A DNA stretch of 64,000 nucleotides, from positions 46,562,767-46,626,766 of the forward strand of contig NC_041016.1 in the NCBI RefSeq assembly GCF_004193775.1, written 5' to 3'. The translations under genes were made by a program, and so were the position numbers. This DNA is from Glycine soja. Its lineage: Eukaryota > Streptophyta > Magnoliopsida > Fabales > Fabaceae. Below the pieces are notes generated by a model. It searched no databases, was not told where the DNA came from, and saw nothing but the letters and a program-made list of their open reading frames with translations. Shown here piece by piece: positions 45,080-56,099 of this stretch. Positions within the stretch are counted from its first letter, which is position 1; each line of letters opens with the position of its first letter.

Positions 45080-45410
45080 GCCACCTCTACTTTGGTAACC
45101 ACCGAGAGTTCCCACCACCTACTCCAATGGAATTTTCATTGGAACCTTCATCGCTTGAGGCATTTGCTATGTTCCAGCTACTATTTCTTCTCCAAATGGT
45201 GCTTTGATTAGCATCACTAGATCCATAATTCCAATTACTTTTCTTGCCCCAATTAGAATCTTTATTTCTAGGACCCCCAAAACTCCAGTTAGAATTCTTG
45301 TTTTCATTCCCAATGCTCCAAAAGGATTTGTTAGAGTTCCAAGCCTAGTTACCACTATTCATAGAGTTCCAATCGTTTTTTCTTACCATGATATTCACCA
45401 TATTGCTAAA
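45080..45410 (-). pseudogene. Trp/Asn/Ser-rich broken coding fragment
   Basis: A minus-strand frame gives repeated Trp-Asn motifs (NSNWSFGG, SNWGKKSNWNYG, RRNSSWNIA). The even spacing of Trp every 10-15 residues with Gly/Asn/Ser recalls low-complexity WG-type proteins, but I cannot name the source. Stops interrupt it. It abuts the MULE fragment on the opposite strand. Confidence 0.3.
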
Positions 45411-45413
45411 AAC

Positions 45414-45840
45414 ATGGAGAGTGTACTTGTTGTGTATTGCGATGGTGAAATGATTTCATCATATGAAGGGGCATTATTTGAATATCTAAGTGGTTCTAAA
45501 AGTCATCAGAATAAGTGAGGATACATCGCTTGATGCTTTAAGGAAAATAATTACAAACACTATCAAAGGTAGCATAATTTTACCTGACCTTTTTTTTACC
45601 ACCAACCTATTTATGTAGGTGATGATTGTATTGAATATGAGTGTATGGAGCTTAAAAGTAATGATGATGTGGGAAAAATGTTTTTCATCTTTTTGGAATT
45701 TAGTAGCAAAGATCTAATTGAGTTGAATACAACTTTTGGCTGATCTCCTGATGAAGTTCTTGTCCTACCGTGCAAACCAAAAAACACATATCTGCTGATG
45801 AGATCATTGTTTTGATGCGTGATAAATCTATGTAGTCATG
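45414..45840 (+). pseudogene. Mutator-like (MULE) transposase N-terminal fragment
   Basis: Broken plus-strand frames read VVYCDGEMISSYEGALFEYLSG, SLDALRKII, then VGDDCIEYECMELKSNDDVG and FLEFSSKDLIELNTTFG-SPDE. I recall this domain as the region at the N-terminus of legume MULE transposases (YDGE-i-y-G, LeaLk--I, YeCmqLk-d-D). Frameshifts at about 45520 and 45615 and stops thereafter. No catalytic transposase or SWIM zinc finger follows. Confidence 0.55.
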
Positions 45841-46569
45841 TTTGTTTTTACTTTATAAAAATCATACGTTGGATTTTTTTAAAAGAAAATTTTGTATTAT
45901 CAATGTTTCTTTAGTTGTTCATGTTGATGTTTGTTTTATTAATCAACTAAAGAAACAATTCTTGTTACTAGGCGTGTGTTGTTTAAATAGTTGTTGAATG
46001 CAAAAAATAAAAAGTAATTCAACCACAATGTAAACTAAAAAAAAGATCAAAACAACAATAGTTGTGCATAATACATCAAAATATACTAATAATACAACAA
46101 TACAACAAAAACTCGATGGTCTTTGCCACCCTTGCCATTCCTCTTCCTGGGTCTCTTTGTGTCTAAGTTGCACCCAACTACTAAGCCCTCCTGCAATAAT
46201 TCCAAAGCTAGCCATATGAGCTGATGATGACTCGTGCCTTCTAACATAACTCTGAGGTCCAACAAGCTTTGCATAGCTTCTGACTCTATTCAGAATCAAT
46301 TGTGCAATAACAATTATATTACAATTAGTAACTATTTTTTCAGTGACAGTGCAAAAAAAAAAATCAACAAAATCCAATTTGCATTACCTTATAAGAGTAG
46401 TCTCCACCTAGTACATAGCCTGCTAGTGGTTGTACTTTTACGGGGAGTAAGCGTACAGGACCACGTGGTGGTTGTGCCTTCTCCGGCGAAATGACATAGG
46501 GATGGGAAACCATATAAAACCAAGGCAAATAGTCATAGGTGCAAGCCCAAGGACCCCCAAGTGGCACAA

Positions 46570-47717
46570 CATCACCAAGATGAATGATATGTTGTTGTTA
46601 CTCTGCCCACACCCGATCATAAAGCTGATACATAGGACAGAGACATAGCTAGCATGGAATCGTCTGGACATGGCCAAACTACCTCAGTACCCTCTCCGAA
46701 CGATATAATCTCACATCAGTCTCGCATCTAATGAAGCCAGAGAAAATGGACTGTTATGCGAAAAGCCTTATTGTCTTGTAGTCCACATATGGACACCACA
46801 TAACATCATCCATCTGTAGGTCATCCACTCTCCCCTTGACTGGAAGGGCATCCTTGAAACCTCTGAACGACTTCTAACTGGTGGCTACCAAATTGTTCAC
46901 AACATAATCCTCTGCCTCTGAGTAACCAACAGTGAGTAGATGCGCAAATACCCATGACTATAAAAAATATCAATAAAAATATTTATTATAATAATAATAA
47001 ATAATAAAAATACTAAAATAATTTACTTACCAAAAGTAATTTCATATAACCTCCACACTGCTTGCTGCTATACTGGCTTGCACATGAGAGATGGCCATAC
47101 AGGTACGTCAACGCTGCTACTCCCGATGTCTACTCATGGCAAACGTCTAGGTTGCTGAGGTATTAGAGGTAGGTGACATGGACATGAGTGGAGTACTTGT
47201 CAGCAAATATCGTGCCATCGATCAAGTACAAGAGATAAGTCGTCACATCCTAAACATAAGAGTTTGACTCAACATAGTGGTGGTAAAGGTGTTCTAGCCA
47301 CTTCAACCTCATCCTAGCACTTGCGTTTGCTACCACAGAAGCCTTAGTCTTTGTTAGAATGTCCATATGACTCATCAATAGGATCTTCACTGCCTCTCTG
47401 TCAAAGAGTGATGGGACATGATCTTTGGGTCTGCCTACCACAAGCAAGTGCAACAAACAAGACACGTCATCTAGTGTAATGGTTATCTCTTCAATGGGCA
47501 AGTGGAAGAAAGATGTCTCTTGGTGCCATCTCTCCAAAAACACATTCACCAAGTTATTGTCCCAGCATGATATTGTGTTATAGCAAGGGCTGTTAACCAT
47601 GACCGATTCACATAAGCCTTCACCTGGGGATGAGTAGGGGGCGGTAGCGCCTAACCATCGTGGCTTATAAGCTCCAGCTCTGGCCCCTCCTGACGTATCT
47701 AGACATACCCAACACAT
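46570..47717 (-). pseudogene. Plant mobile domain (PMD, aminotransferase-like) pseudogene
   Basis: Frame 47717-47250 contains NLVNVFLERWHQETSFFHLP, EITITLDDVSCLLHLLVVGR and ARMRLKWLEHLY, the PMD signature (normally ERWH-ETSSFHLP-GEMTITLDDVS-LLHLPI-G). Downstream broken frames continue the domain: YLLYLIDGTIFADK near 47230, QMDDVMWCPYVD near 46800 and ERVLRWFGHVQTIPC near 46675. PMD genes occur free or within MULE and retroelements and are often annotated as phosphatase 7 long-form homologues. Stops and frameshifts make this a relic. Confidence 0.75.
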
Positions 47718-47839
47718 TGGTTCCTATACAACTCAAGAAAGGACAAATCAACTGGACTTCCTCCAAATGAAGGAAGGTCCAATGATCCTACCAATATGTG
47801 GCTTTAGCTCTGGCTTCCCCTGCTGATGAGATCACTTCT

Positions 47840-48085
47840 CTAGAAATCATACAAAGGAATCAGAATTCCGTTGTGTGTGTCATTAGAATGCACATGATTT
47901 AATTGTGGCTCTGGAAAACAACACAACAGAATCACAATTCTGTTGTGGTTTCACAAACCCAAAAAAAAAAGTAATGGAATCATGATTCCATTACCTATTT
48001 TCGCCCAAAAAAATATAAATGGAATCAATATTTTGTTGTATTTACGTCTACAATATATCACAATTCTGTTGACCACAAACTTGTG
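47840..48085. repeat. Cluster of GGAATC...GATTCC palindromes (right)
   Basis: About five near-palindromes, for example caaaGGAATCagaATTCCgttgt near 47852, acaacAGAATCacaATTCTgttgt near 47930 and gtaatGGAATCatGATTCCattac near 47975. They mirror the cluster at 44470-44825. Confidence 0.7.
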
Positions 48086-48389
48086 AAAAAAAAAGGTATC
48101 TCAGAATAAGTTGGGGGCAGAGAAGGAGAAGAGATGGGTTGGGAAGTGAAGGAGGAAGGTTGGGGAAGGGAAGAAGAGAGAGGTGTTAGGAGGAGAAGGG
48201 TTGGGGAAGAGAGAAGAGAGAGGGGTGAGAAATTTGAAATGGGGGTAGAAGGGTCTTTTCCTCTTCAAGTAGGGGCCAAGAGTAATTATGATAAGGGCCA
48301 ATAGTAGTCCCCATATGGATGGTTGTGTCCTAGTTTTTTTTGTCACTTTTTGTGTTCTTAATCTCGTGAATTTTGGCAAGCACTGATTT

Positions 48390-49271
48390 CATATTGGGTC
48401 GTGGTTATCGACTCAAAATTTGTTGTTATTTTCGCAATGTGGGTCACGACGAGACGAAGATAAAAAAAAGATAAAAAGAGAGGTCTTCCAAAAAGAAAAA
48501 CAGGGGGAGTTGCCACCAACATTTATTTAAGGAAAACGTTGAAAAAACCAAAAAGAATAAGGAATAGTCTACAATTTGAGAAAAAAGGATAAGGTGTTAA
48601 CACCCCACACATCTGTCATTAAGACGACAACCTTTAATCGAGTGTGCTAAAAATAAAGTGACTTTTTAATTATTTATTCTCCCTTGAGAACATGAGTTAT
48701 GATTGTTATATTTTTTGTTTATTTAGAAAAAGAAATCAAATTTTTATTTTTTTAGGAAAAAAGGGAGTTTTATTATTTATTTTAGTTTTTTAGGTCGATA
48801 AAGGGTTTGCTCTCGCTCCTACATATCCTCGGGTGCAATAAGGAAATCAGATTTACGTAGTTCTTTGGATAGAAAACAGTTTGTGTGTTGGGTTGATTTT
48901 TCTTTTTTTGAAGGATTTGTTTTAACTGCATGACAAAGAGTCATTAAGGCGTTGGACTTTGAAACGACGTTGAATTTTAAGAAAACAACAGAGAGAATCG
49001 CTTAAGGCATTGGACCTTGAAGCGATCTTGATTAATGTGTAATTTTTGTGGAGAAAAACGAGAATTGAGTGATTATTTGTTTCTGGTGAAAAGGGAGAAT
49101 CTGAAGTATACTTTGTAAAGTTAAGCAAGTTGGAGACCCAACATGACTTCCATGAAATTTTACCCACACGTTATTGAAACACCACCAAGCAAGTCGAAAA
49201 CCCAGAATGAAGTGCACAAAATGTGAAAAAAAAATATTTTGGGTTTGCGATAAACTTTGTGAAGTCAAGCA
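48390..49271 (-). mobile_element. Ogre-like LTR/flank fragment, minus orientation
   Basis: The reverse strand at about 48600-48850 matches the 3' LTR at 3392-4440: 'gaggatatgtaggagcgag', then 'cgattaaaggttgtcgtc' in the same order and spacing. From about 49080 a 140-bp tandem repeat begins. Two later LTR insertions interrupt that repeat; it resumes at 53174 and 55885. Confidence 0.55.
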
Positions 49272-49515
49272 TGTAGCGTCCCTAAATAATGACTGGTTTA
49301 ATAGTAATGATTTAAATAAAAAAACCATGGGGAATTTTTTTTTCTTTTTCTTTTTCGTTTCTTTCTCTTTTTCACAGTAATTAAGTTCATAAGGAAAATC
49401 ATCACCATAGAGTCCTGAATGGCCAGTTCACAACTCTATTCGGAGTCATTTCTTTCTGATCACTCATAACCTCTAAACTATTTTGCTCTTTCAAAAATAA
49501 AAGTGTACCAGCCAT

Positions 49516-49626
49516 GAGTCCTCGATACTCCGCCGGCTCCACATCATGTTCCTGCACTAGAGTTTCCAGCACAGTTGTGATACGATCTAGGACATCACGG
49601 TTCTGATCCCTACCACGTCCCGCCAT
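49516..49626 (-). pseudogene. Gypsy gag N-terminus, truncated
   Basis: ATG at 49626 opens MAGRGRDQNRDVLDRITTVL, ending in AEYRGLMA at the deletion junction. This is the usual start of gag in soybean-type gypsy elements (MAGRGRDQNRDV...AEYRGLMAF). Past 49516 the frame runs into LTR sequence. Gag would form the virus-like particle. Confidence 0.8.
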
Positions 49627-50494
49627 ACCTAACCTGTAGGGAAGCTATTAGTACCCAAGAAATTCTATTGAGAGAGTGTACCACACAGGCTATGACAGTT
49701 ACAACAATATCCTTCTCTCTATACATACATATACTCACAACAATTCTACTGAATTAATTGCACATTCCTGCTTAAGACAAGAAAGTGGAAATACTCACAA
49801 TGTGTGACTTAACGTCACTCCCCGGAACCTACTCCAAAATTTCAGAGATACACAACATTCACACAGCAAGACCATAAACAGGTTCACTAGAATCCAACTT
49901 TTGCTCTGATACCACCAATTGTGACGTCCCTAAATAATGACTGGTTTAATAGTAATGATTTAAATAACAAAAACCATGGGAATTTTTTTTCTTTTTTTTT
50001 CGTTTCTTTCTCTTTTTCACAGTAATTAAGTTCAAAAAGAAAATCATCACCATAGAGTCCTGAATGGCCAGTTCACAACTCTATTCAGAGTCATTTCTTT
50101 CTGATCACTCATAACCTCTAAACTATTTTGCTCTTTCAAAAATAAAAGTGTACCAGCCATCATTTTAGGTTGTCACGTGTAAAATAATAAAATAAAATAC
50201 GGTCAGTGAACTCTCTTGCAAATAAAGTGTGTTAACACTTTCGTTTCAAATAACAAGATTAAACATAAGTACATTCATCATCTAAAGCTGTCCAAAATAT
50301 GGGAGTTTTGCAAAATACATAGTGACATCCAGAGCAAAGGTATCCACTGTGGTGGCTTCAGCCACATGTATACAATCATCAAATTCCTATACAATAGGTC
50401 TACCCATACAAAAACAAAAAGAGTAAACCTAACAGTCTGTACTAGATACACCCACCCCCAAAAAGTATATAAACCTAGTCTAAGGAGCCGTCTA

Positions 50495-50926
50495 CTATGA
50501 TGAAGAACCTCCGCTAGTCGCTATCCCTCCAGGACCGCTCTCCTCCGTAGAGTTTGCCTCAGATGCCGACATGATGTCCTCGGGAGAATCCACCTCAGGG
50601 AGTGGGTCCTCATCACCCTCTGGAAAGTCAAGAGCATCCACAGCAAGCTCAGGAGGTAGCTCCTCTGGGTCCTCCTCAGGGTCTTCTTCAGATGACGTCA
50701 CCTCTATCACTTGGATTGGCTCCACTAGTCGATAAAGAGTAGGTGTAGGTAATATCCACTCGACAGTGCGTTGAAACGTGCGTGCTGGTTCCTCTGGATG
50801 TACCAATGAAGTAGCCGTAAATCGAATCGTGCCCCGTAATCGGCACCTTGCATTGCCTTCGAGGGTCTCCCAAACTCCCTCTAGGCACTCCATCTCCACT
50901 CGGTCATGGATTAATTGCGCTGCCAT
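50495..50926 (-). CDS. Open reading frame of 143 codons within the gypsy LTR, function unknown
   Basis: Sense relative to the retrotransposon. Starts MAAQLIHDRVEMECLEGVWE, has a basic middle part (CRLRGTIRFTATS, RTFQRTVEWI) and then a long acidic, Pro/Glu/Ser-rich tail (EEDPEEDPEELPPE, FPEGDEDPLPEVDSP). It is uninterrupted and GC-richer than the surrounding LTR. No domain recognised. Because LTRs are repeated in the genome it may be a conserved LTR-encoded protein or chance. Predicted soybean proteins of this kind probably exist, but that could not be checked. Confidence 0.35.
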   Translation of the reverse strand: MAAQLIHDRVEMECLEGVWETLEGNARCRLRGTIRFTATSLVHPEEPARTFQRTVEWILPTPTLYRLVEPIQVIEVTSSEEDPEEDPEELPPELAVDALDFPEGDEDPLPEVDSPEDIMSASEANSTEESGPGGIATSGGSSS

Positions 50927-51054
50927 CGCGATCTACAAGAAATAAAAGAAAGGGGGTAGACTCTTTCACGAGAGATCTAACTACAGTAGCAACACAATGC
51001 GTCCCATAACCACTACATGTAATTAAAAGGTGTGCCTCAAGGCTTTTCATCTCT

Positions 51055-51390
51055 GGTAATCGATTACACAGCATTGGTAATCGATTACCAGAGGCCAAAC
51101 TCGAGTTACACAGCTTCAGAACATGGAAACCTGTAATATGCACTGTGTAATCGATTACACATAACTGGTAATCGATTACCAGTGACCTGTTACTCTGTGT
51201 AATCGATTACACAGTATTGGTAATCGATTACCAAAGACCTCCTCAACATACTGTCTCTATTTCTAAGCCTGGTAATCGATTACACCCCTTGGTAATCGAT
51301 TACTAGAGGCCATCTCAACTTCCTGACCCCATTTTTAAGCCTTGTAATCGAGTACACACCCTTTGTAATCGATTACCAGAGGCCATATTC
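51055..51390. repeat. Array of TGGTAATCGATTACCA / TGTAATCGATTACA palindromes in the LTR
   Basis: Ten ATCGATTAC-cored palindromes in about 335 bp, arranged as pairs: a TGTAATCGATTACA-type box, 5-10 bp, then TGGTAATCGATTACCA, then 'rag-cc' and a spacer. One box is mutated (aatcgagtaca near 51350). The regular pairing suggests a protein-binding array rather than drift. Confidence 0.85.
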
Positions 51391-53635
51391 CAATTATCAC
51401 TCAAGATCCATAGCTGGCCAGCCACCACACAAGCCTCCTTGCTTTGTGGTCTTTGTTCTTTTATCGGTTGACTGCCAGGAGCTCGCCTGTTTAGGTACAT
51501 CACAGGTTCTCACTGACTGACTATGCCCGGGTTGGGTCGGGATTGGTCAAGCTTGGTTTTGGGCAATAGCACCCCACCTGACGTCCCCAAGGTCTCCTGA
51601 CCCCCGCGACATATCTCTAGGTACCACTCTGTGGTTAACGAATAAAAGTAGGAAGACTGACTCTTCCACACTTTCTCACTTCAAGCTTGTAGGATTATGG
51701 GGTACCCCTCATATGTGGTACTAGGTGGCGATCGGGTGATGGTGCAAGTCGACTCTCCACATCCACAAATCACACATAAACCCACCATCCCCAGTTGCCC
51801 ACCTTCAACTGAGCTCACGTACTCCCACGTAGCCCTTATCCTCGTTCCTCTCAACACTAGGTCCCCATCAATCTCTCCAAGCTTCCACAACATCCAAGCA
51901 ATTCAACATACAAACATCATAAACTATCCAAAACCAAGAAAACAGGGCAGAGGCAGAAAACTCTGCCCAAAACACAACCAATACCACGACTTTCCTTACT
52001 CAAATACCCCAGTAACATTCTCTTTGTTCCAATTCGTTCACCGTTGGATCGACTCGAAACTTTTATTGGAGGTCCCTAGTACATAAGTCTACATTTTGAC
52101 CGTTGGGATCTTCTAGAAAACGTCCAGAACCAAATATTTACAACCCTTTCCACAATCAGCCATGCATAAGCATTTTCTGCACAAGCACAAAATTCTGCTG
52201 CACCTTTCAACAGCAAAATTCTGCATAATAGTGCAGATTTTCGAAATCACTCTTGCCTTCATCCAATTTTGCCCAAATTAGATCCTACAAGTCCTAAATC
52301 AAGTATAAATCATACCTAAACCAAAGACAAGCTTCAGACCAAAGCAATTCAAAATCTAGGTATCTAAAACCCCTCAATTTAGTGGATTTTCAAGGTTTGA
52401 GAAGTGAAAATGAGAATGAGGTAATTTTGGAGCAAACTCTCATCTCACACAAGTCTATAACATTAATCTTAACTCGCTCAAACTGGTTTTACGATGAAAA
52501 CTCCACCGAATCAAAATTTGACTCCTCAACACCCAATTTGCCCTAGAAATGGCTCTTGCCTTCACTTTGGTCACTCATTTTCCTCCTTTGCAAAGCCCAA
52601 GCTTTCCCACAAGTCCTAAATGACATTTCAAACTAGGATTAACTCACTTTAACCTCCAATTACCACTAAATCCAGCTTTAGCTTTTCAAATCCTTAAAGC
52701 ATCACACTTTTCCACTCATATCACTACATTCTCACTTTTTAACCCTAGGTTAACTCTACCCTTCATCTCTATCAATTTTCCATCAGCAATTTCAGCACAC
52801 AAACATCACAAACATCATCATAAAACCCTAAAACAGAATGGGTAAGCTTGACTCACACCCAACATGACAAGTTTAGCATTCTTTGAACAAATTTCTTCAC
52901 AAATAACTATCATAAGGCATAAACCTAGTAAAACTACCCATCATATCTCCCAAACACCCAATATCCACATTATGGATTTCGAGAATTAACCTATAACTAT
53001 CCAGTTATGGATTTCTCTTCCTTAATTAGCCTAACCCGCGTATCTTTCCCCCAATATACCTACCTCTACCAGAAGTATATATATATATATACACTGAATA
53101 ATACTTATATATATATAATCATTCAAAATGCATCGTTTACAAAATTCCAAGTAGAAATTTCCAGGATGTCACAAAGCAAGTCGGAGACCCAACATGACAT
53201 TCACAAAATTTACTCACACGTTATTAAAACACCACCAAGCAAGTCGAAGACCCAGCATGGAGTGCACAAAATGTGAAAAAGATTTCTGGTTTGCGGTAAA
53301 CTTTGTGAAGTCAAGCAAGTCAAAGACCCAATATGGCTTTCACGATAATTTACTCAGACGTTATTGAAACACCACCAAGCAAGTTTGAGGGCTAGCATGG
53401 AGTGCACGTAATGTGAAAAAAAATATTTTGGGTTTGCGGTAAACTTTACGAAGTCAAGCAAGTCAGAGATCCAACTTGGCATTCACAAAATTTACGCACA
53501 TGTTATTGAAACACCACTTGCAAGTCAGAGACCCAACATGGAGTGCGTAGAATGTGAAAAAGATTTTGGCTTTGCGATAAACTTTATGAAGTCAAGCGAG
53601 TCAAAGACCCAACATGGCTTTCACAAAATTTTACT

Positions 53636-55884
53636 TGTGACACCCTCTACCCCTCACATATATATTAATAAAGGAATAAAAAATTCAAATATTAATTAAA
53701 AGTATTTTTAAAACATTTTTAAATACAAGCTTTTCAAATGGGTAAAAGGCTCACGTTCACTTTCTTCTACATCATATTCAAACTTGTCCAAATAAATAAT
53801 AAAGTCATCTCGACTCAAAGAAAGTCATATAAGTCTCATACAATTAATATAGAACCTATATCCTAATGTCACATCCTATCAGAGCGTGGTGTTCCCGTGT
53901 CCTCTAGCATGAGGTTCTTCATAGTCATCCACCTATTCATCTGCTCCCCCGAACACAAGTTCAAGATCATCACAGGATCCAAACACAACAACACACAGGG
54001 AGTGAGTTATCACATTCCTAACTAATAGAGAAACAAGACAATTAAATATACATATTATATAAATGAGATACCACTTGCTTAAACATAGCTCACGTAACTT
54101 CACCACTTCGTCATTCAAAATTAACTTTTCAATTATCAATCACATTACACAAGAATCCCACACTTCGATCAAGATATAATAACACATCAATTAGCAAGCA
54201 TATGCAATAGTTATGCTAAGACTCAATTCTATATGCAATGTGGTACCATGTCAGTGAAAAACCACCCTGGGGCGCTTAGGAGTACATAACAAGACACACC
54301 ACACAATGGGTTTGTCAGGTCACTCTCACTAAGTAAGATCATAGGGAGACCAGTCAGGGTCACGATGTTTTGCGAGAATGCTCCAACCATATGAGATCAG
54401 CATAGGCTTAAAGGAGCACTCAAACCCGGTGACCCCCAAGGCCTACACTCCGAAGAGTCCGTCAGGGCCTCTCCCTCCTGATTCAGGTCCAACCCCTAAA
54501 ATAATTTTTTTTACATGCAAACACTGCTCATGAATTATACAATACTCACGACCTTACACTCGTGTTTTAAACACGTTCAACACAATTGCGCTACGATTTA
54601 ACACTGGTTCCTAAATAGGAAACCTACATTTTCTCTTTAACACTGCGCATCAACGCTTTTCTCAAGATAACGCTGGTCGGGTATTGTACAATTCATGGCT
54701 TACAACACAAGTAATTTCACATCAAGTGTTAACTACACACTTATCCACAACTAGAACTCATTCACAATTTCACATCTCATAGTGTCACAATCCACCATCA
54801 CATGTTTACACGTATCTCACAAATTAACACATGTTCAACTTTACACTTATACTCAATCTCAATAACAATATTATAATCTCAAAGCAACATGTTATTCTAC
54901 AATTCATCACATACTCACAATTTGAATTATCATTTCATATCCTCAATATAACAATTTATATAAAAGACTATCACAACATGAGGACTAAAACCCCTCAAAT
55001 AATATTACACAATTATATCCAAATCATAGGTCCAAATATACAAATATCAAGAGCACAATTTATCAAGCAATTTTCATCAGGACATCAATATTTTATTTAT
55101 AATCATAAAGGAAAAATTGCAATTTAACAAACATCCCAAAATAAAATCCCAATTTAATCCTCTAAGGATCCCTACCCATGTTCTCACTAATCCCCAACTG
55201 TGAATAACTCATCCCTTACCTCTAAGCGGGCTCACGTGTCTTCAGCCAGCGATAGCAACATCTCTAGCGGTTCCCGGAAATTCTTTCAATTATTCATCCG
55301 ACTGCTCCGATAGAATTCCCAAACGTCAGAGAGACGGAGAAGAGATTGAAACTTCCACTTGTACTGTCTTCATACGATTCCTTTTTCTCCCTCCACAAAT
55401 ATTATCTCGTAAATCCCAACGGTGGAAGCGTGCGGAATTGAATTTCGAACAACATATCCAAATTTCACAATAATCCAACGGTTAACGAAACCGGGATCGT
55501 AGTTTTACCAAGACAGCTCTGGGTTTCTGCGGGAAAGAAAAAGGCTACAATGCGAAGGGTTTTTCTCTCAGTTCAGACATGATATCGAAATTCCCAACGG
55601 TGAGAATGCTCGGAATTGTGTTGCGAACATGATACTCAAATTTCACGACGATCCAACGGTGAACGGGTTCGAGATCGTCATTTTTCTGAGACTGGTTTGG
55701 TGGGCTGCGGGAAAAAGAAAGGGTTTTGAGAGAAGGGGAAAAACGAAAATGAGGCCAAAAGGAGGCAGTTGACTTAACATAACTATTTATACCTAGGGTA
55801 CTCAGCCTATTATTTGCTCTATATTTATTTATTTATTACTAAAAAGCTTTTTAAATTTATTTACGAAAAAATTGGGATGTTACA
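53636..55884. mobile_element. Solo LTR (2249 bp) with TSD ttact
   Basis: Begins TGTGACACCCTC and ends GGGATGTTACA. Perfect 5-bp target duplication ttact (53631-53635, 55885-55889). Removing it restores the tandem repeat phrase 'cacaaaattttactcacacgttatt'. It is nearly collinear with the solo LTR at 9504-12419. Confidence 0.92.
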
Positions 55885-56099
55885 TTACTCACACGTTATT
55901 GAAACACTAACAAGCAAGTCAGAGACCCAACGTGGAGTGTACGAAATGTGAAAAAAATTTCAAGTTTGCAGTAAACTTTGCAGAGTCAAGAAAGTCAGAG
56001 ACCCAACATGACATTTGTTAAATTTCCCACATGTTTATTAAAATACCACCAAGCAAGTCGGAGACCTAACATGAAGTGCACGAAATATAAGTGTGTACT

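Larger units (their letters stand above)
49272..53173 (-). mobile_element. Ty3/gypsy element with most of its interior deleted, TSD aagca
   Basis: Flanked by perfect target duplication aagca (49267-49271, 53174-53178). Minus-strand order: full 5' LTR 53173-49920 (3254 bp, TGTGACATCCTGG...GGGACGTCACA), primer-binding site TGGTATCAGAGC (49914-49903, initiator Met-tRNA type), leader, first codons of gag (ATG at 49626), then only the last 244 bp of the 3' LTR (49515-49272). The block 49272-49515 is nearly identical to 49920-50159. The rest of gag, pol and most of the 3' LTR are gone. Confidence 0.92.

Noticed and set aside
45943..46377. 144-codon minus-strand frame with hydrophobic C-terminus
   Set aside because: AT-driven Phe/Val/Ile/Leu content; no family recognised and it lies in decayed PMD sequence.
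48101..48379. 92-codon Pro/Phe/Ser-rich minus-strand frame
   Set aside because: The sequence is a GGAGAAGGG-type purine tract read on its complement.
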